From Parus major (Eukaryota > Chordata > Aves > Passeriformes > Paridae), in contig NC_031770.1 of assembly GCF_001522545.3 (NCBI RefSeq), forward strand, positions 21,094,163 through 21,158,162: a DNA stretch of 64,000 nucleotides. The letters are read 5' to 3'. Positions within the stretch are counted from its first letter, which is position 1. Each line of letters starts with the position of its first letter. Under the pieces are notes generated by a model. It was given only the letters and a program-made list of their open reading frames with translations, was not told the DNA's origin and ran no database searches. Positions 62,131-64,000 of this stretch are shown piece after piece. The position numbers and the translations under genes were made by a program.

Positions 62131-64000
62131 AAACACCCTGCTCCTCTTACTAGACCTAAACCTATAAACCTGACTTCTTAAAAAACACATTCATCTTTCA
62201 GTTGACTTCAGCAGGTTTAAATCAGGCACCATATATGGACAGGCCTAAAGACATACACTGATGTTACTTACATTAACTACTATGGCATGTTCATAGTACA
62301 ACATTTTGTTCATAAAGTTTGCAGTTAAATATTGCTAAAAGGTGAAGTGTGATTCACAGCAAAATAGTACTTATTTGACTAAGCAAGTTTTAGTTTGAGT
62401 TGTACCTAATTTCAGTCTGTCATGAAGAAAAGTTAATGAGCCAACACAAGAAGTATCAAGAGTAGTGGCCAAGCTTGGAAAGCCCTGACTCCACAGGGAG
62501 AACTCCCATTGATACTACCAGGAGAAATGCTTGTAGACATCAGGATAGCATATGGCCTCTGAAATCAATTTTGGTTTGCAGCTTGACACGTAGATGGATA
62601 GATACCACAGAGAGATTGAAAGAAATATGACAGGCTAAGTCATACAAAGACAACGTGGATACACAGTCACACTCGAACAGATGCTTTGGCTGAAACAGGT
62701 GCTTTAGAGGAACACATTGTAGATCTGAGAAATGGAAAAATTAATCTAAAACTTACAGTATCATACTGAACTTTTGCAAGCAAAACTGAGAGAGAAACCC
62801 CTCAGGGACAATGCTAAGAGAACATACTGGCAACAAAGTTGTTGGTGAACCTGGTGTAGATTTAACAGCAAATCTAACAAAGTTCTTCCTTTCCCCAGCT
62901 TCCATATCAATTAGACCAGAGAGGTTTCAACAAAACACCCCCATAGCACGAAAGAGAAGGAGAAGGTAGATTTCTCCTAGGCATTACAACAGGGCGATGC
63001 AAGCACTTCAGCCTTGTTTGTGGTTTAATGCATCACCCCAGAGATCTGAGTGTGAAGTCTGGATTTAAGGAACAAAATCCTCATTTAGCAAAGAAAGCAC
63101 TGCAATAGCTATGTGTGAAAATTCTTCCAGAACTGTTTTCTGCTTACCATATGGCCAACTTCACCCACACTGAGAGAAACTACTGAGTAAAGCCTCAGCA
63201 TCTTGAGAGATACAGAAAGAAATGCCAGTATCTCATCAGCAAGCATGGCCCAAGGAACACTCAGTTGTCCATTTACACTGTTGCTTTATCTTTGTGTGAT
63301 GATAATAACAAAGAAAAAGGAAGGAGCATTCCCAGAAAGTTTGGAATTACATACTTTGGTGGTTTTGTAGCCAAAAATTGTAGTTTCAAACAATTTAAAC
63401 TATTCCAGTATCTACTGTTGTAGATGTAGGGACTGTTATGAGGTGTCTTAAGTTATTTCTACAGACTCATAAGGTTTAGGAGCTAACAGAAATATTATCC
63501 CTGTTTCTGTTATATACACAGACATACCCCATGGGTATAATTCCCCCCAGCCTCCCATCCCACAAAACCAATTCCTCACCTGTGTTCAACCCTGATATTC
63601 AAGGGAACAGGAGTGTGGTTTTGGTTTTCAGAGGAAATACATAGGCACCATTCACTCAGATGCAGAATGCCATGAATTTACCACAATGGGGAAAAAAACC
63701 TTTTGCCTCCCTTTTGTTCCAGGGATTATGGGAATTGTTTACTGTTAGATGAGCCAGAAATCAGGTTCCTGCACCACTCTAAAATTCAAATGTCTGTATT
63801 TACAACAGGTGATCCCATTTAAATGGGCTGCCTCACACTTTTCCTCACAGAACTTAGTGGCACAGCACTTGGGAGACCAGCTCTGAGCGCCGGGAACCAC
63901 GTGCAGCTGCAGGGGCAAGGAGTTTCCCTGCTACAGACAGAAGTCCCCAAGGCTGCTGGCATCATCTGCTCAGCAGCACCTGAGACTATAGCCAGGCTCC
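62131..64000. other. Unique-looking non-coding DNA to the window end
   Basis: No gene, RNA or recognised repeat. The last 150 bases are GC-richer, with GAGCGCCGGGAACCACGTGC. This could be the edge of another element cut by the window end. Confidence 0.45.

Overview
The window looks like non-coding DNA from a bird, probably a songbird or close relative. The evidence is the repeats: 3'-truncated CR1 LINE ends with the typical bird tail (36.8-37.1, 40.2-40.7, 48.2-48.4 and 12.9-13.1 kb), a tRNA-Ile-derived SINE head resembling the finch TguSINE1 family (22.05-22.11 kb), an avian endogenous-retrovirus LTR with its TATA box and poly(A) signal (12.13-12.67 kb), a long LTR-like element on the minus strand (24.3-25.7 kb) and a probable third LTR (61.6-62.1 kb). 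The base composition is AT-rich and CpG-poor, as expected for a vertebrate gene desert or a very large intron. Family names come from memory of consensus sequences; no database was searched.

No protein-coding gene or exon was recognised. The longest open frames (173 codons at 25.1-25.6 kb, 160 at 3.1-3.6 kb, 148 at 6.9-7.4 kb, 144 at 42.5-42.9 kb) match no family I know. They lie in repeats or low-complexity tracts, or are about as long as chance predicts for 64 kb in six frames. No functional tRNA, rRNA, CRISPR array, operon or bacterial-type signal was seen.

Layout: 0-9.5 kb is plain AT-rich DNA with one probable MIR relic and a polypyrimidine tract. 9.5-10 kb holds two small tandem duplications. 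12.1-13.1 kb holds an LTR followed by a CR1 end. 13-22 kb is unique-looking sequence. 22-25.7 kb holds the SINE head and the long minus-strand LTR with a GC-rich core. 25.7-35 kb is unique-looking. 35.7-41.6 kb is a cluster of old SINE/MIR relics and two CR1 copies. 48.2 kb holds another CR1 and 50.4 kb an (AT)n microsatellite. 52.8-53.2 and 58.4-59.05 kb look like candidate conserved non-coding regulatory DNA. 61.6-62.1 kb is the third LTR candidate.

The most unusual structure is a pair of diverged, same-orientation copies of a roughly 200-bp segment about 1.5 kb apart (58.36-58.59 and 59.88-60.09 kb). Several blocks are well kept between them and the left copy runs into the homeodomain-motif-rich stretch. 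It could be an ancient local duplication of a regulatory element, or two members of an undescribed old repeat family. There are no genes to work together here; any function would be regulatory.
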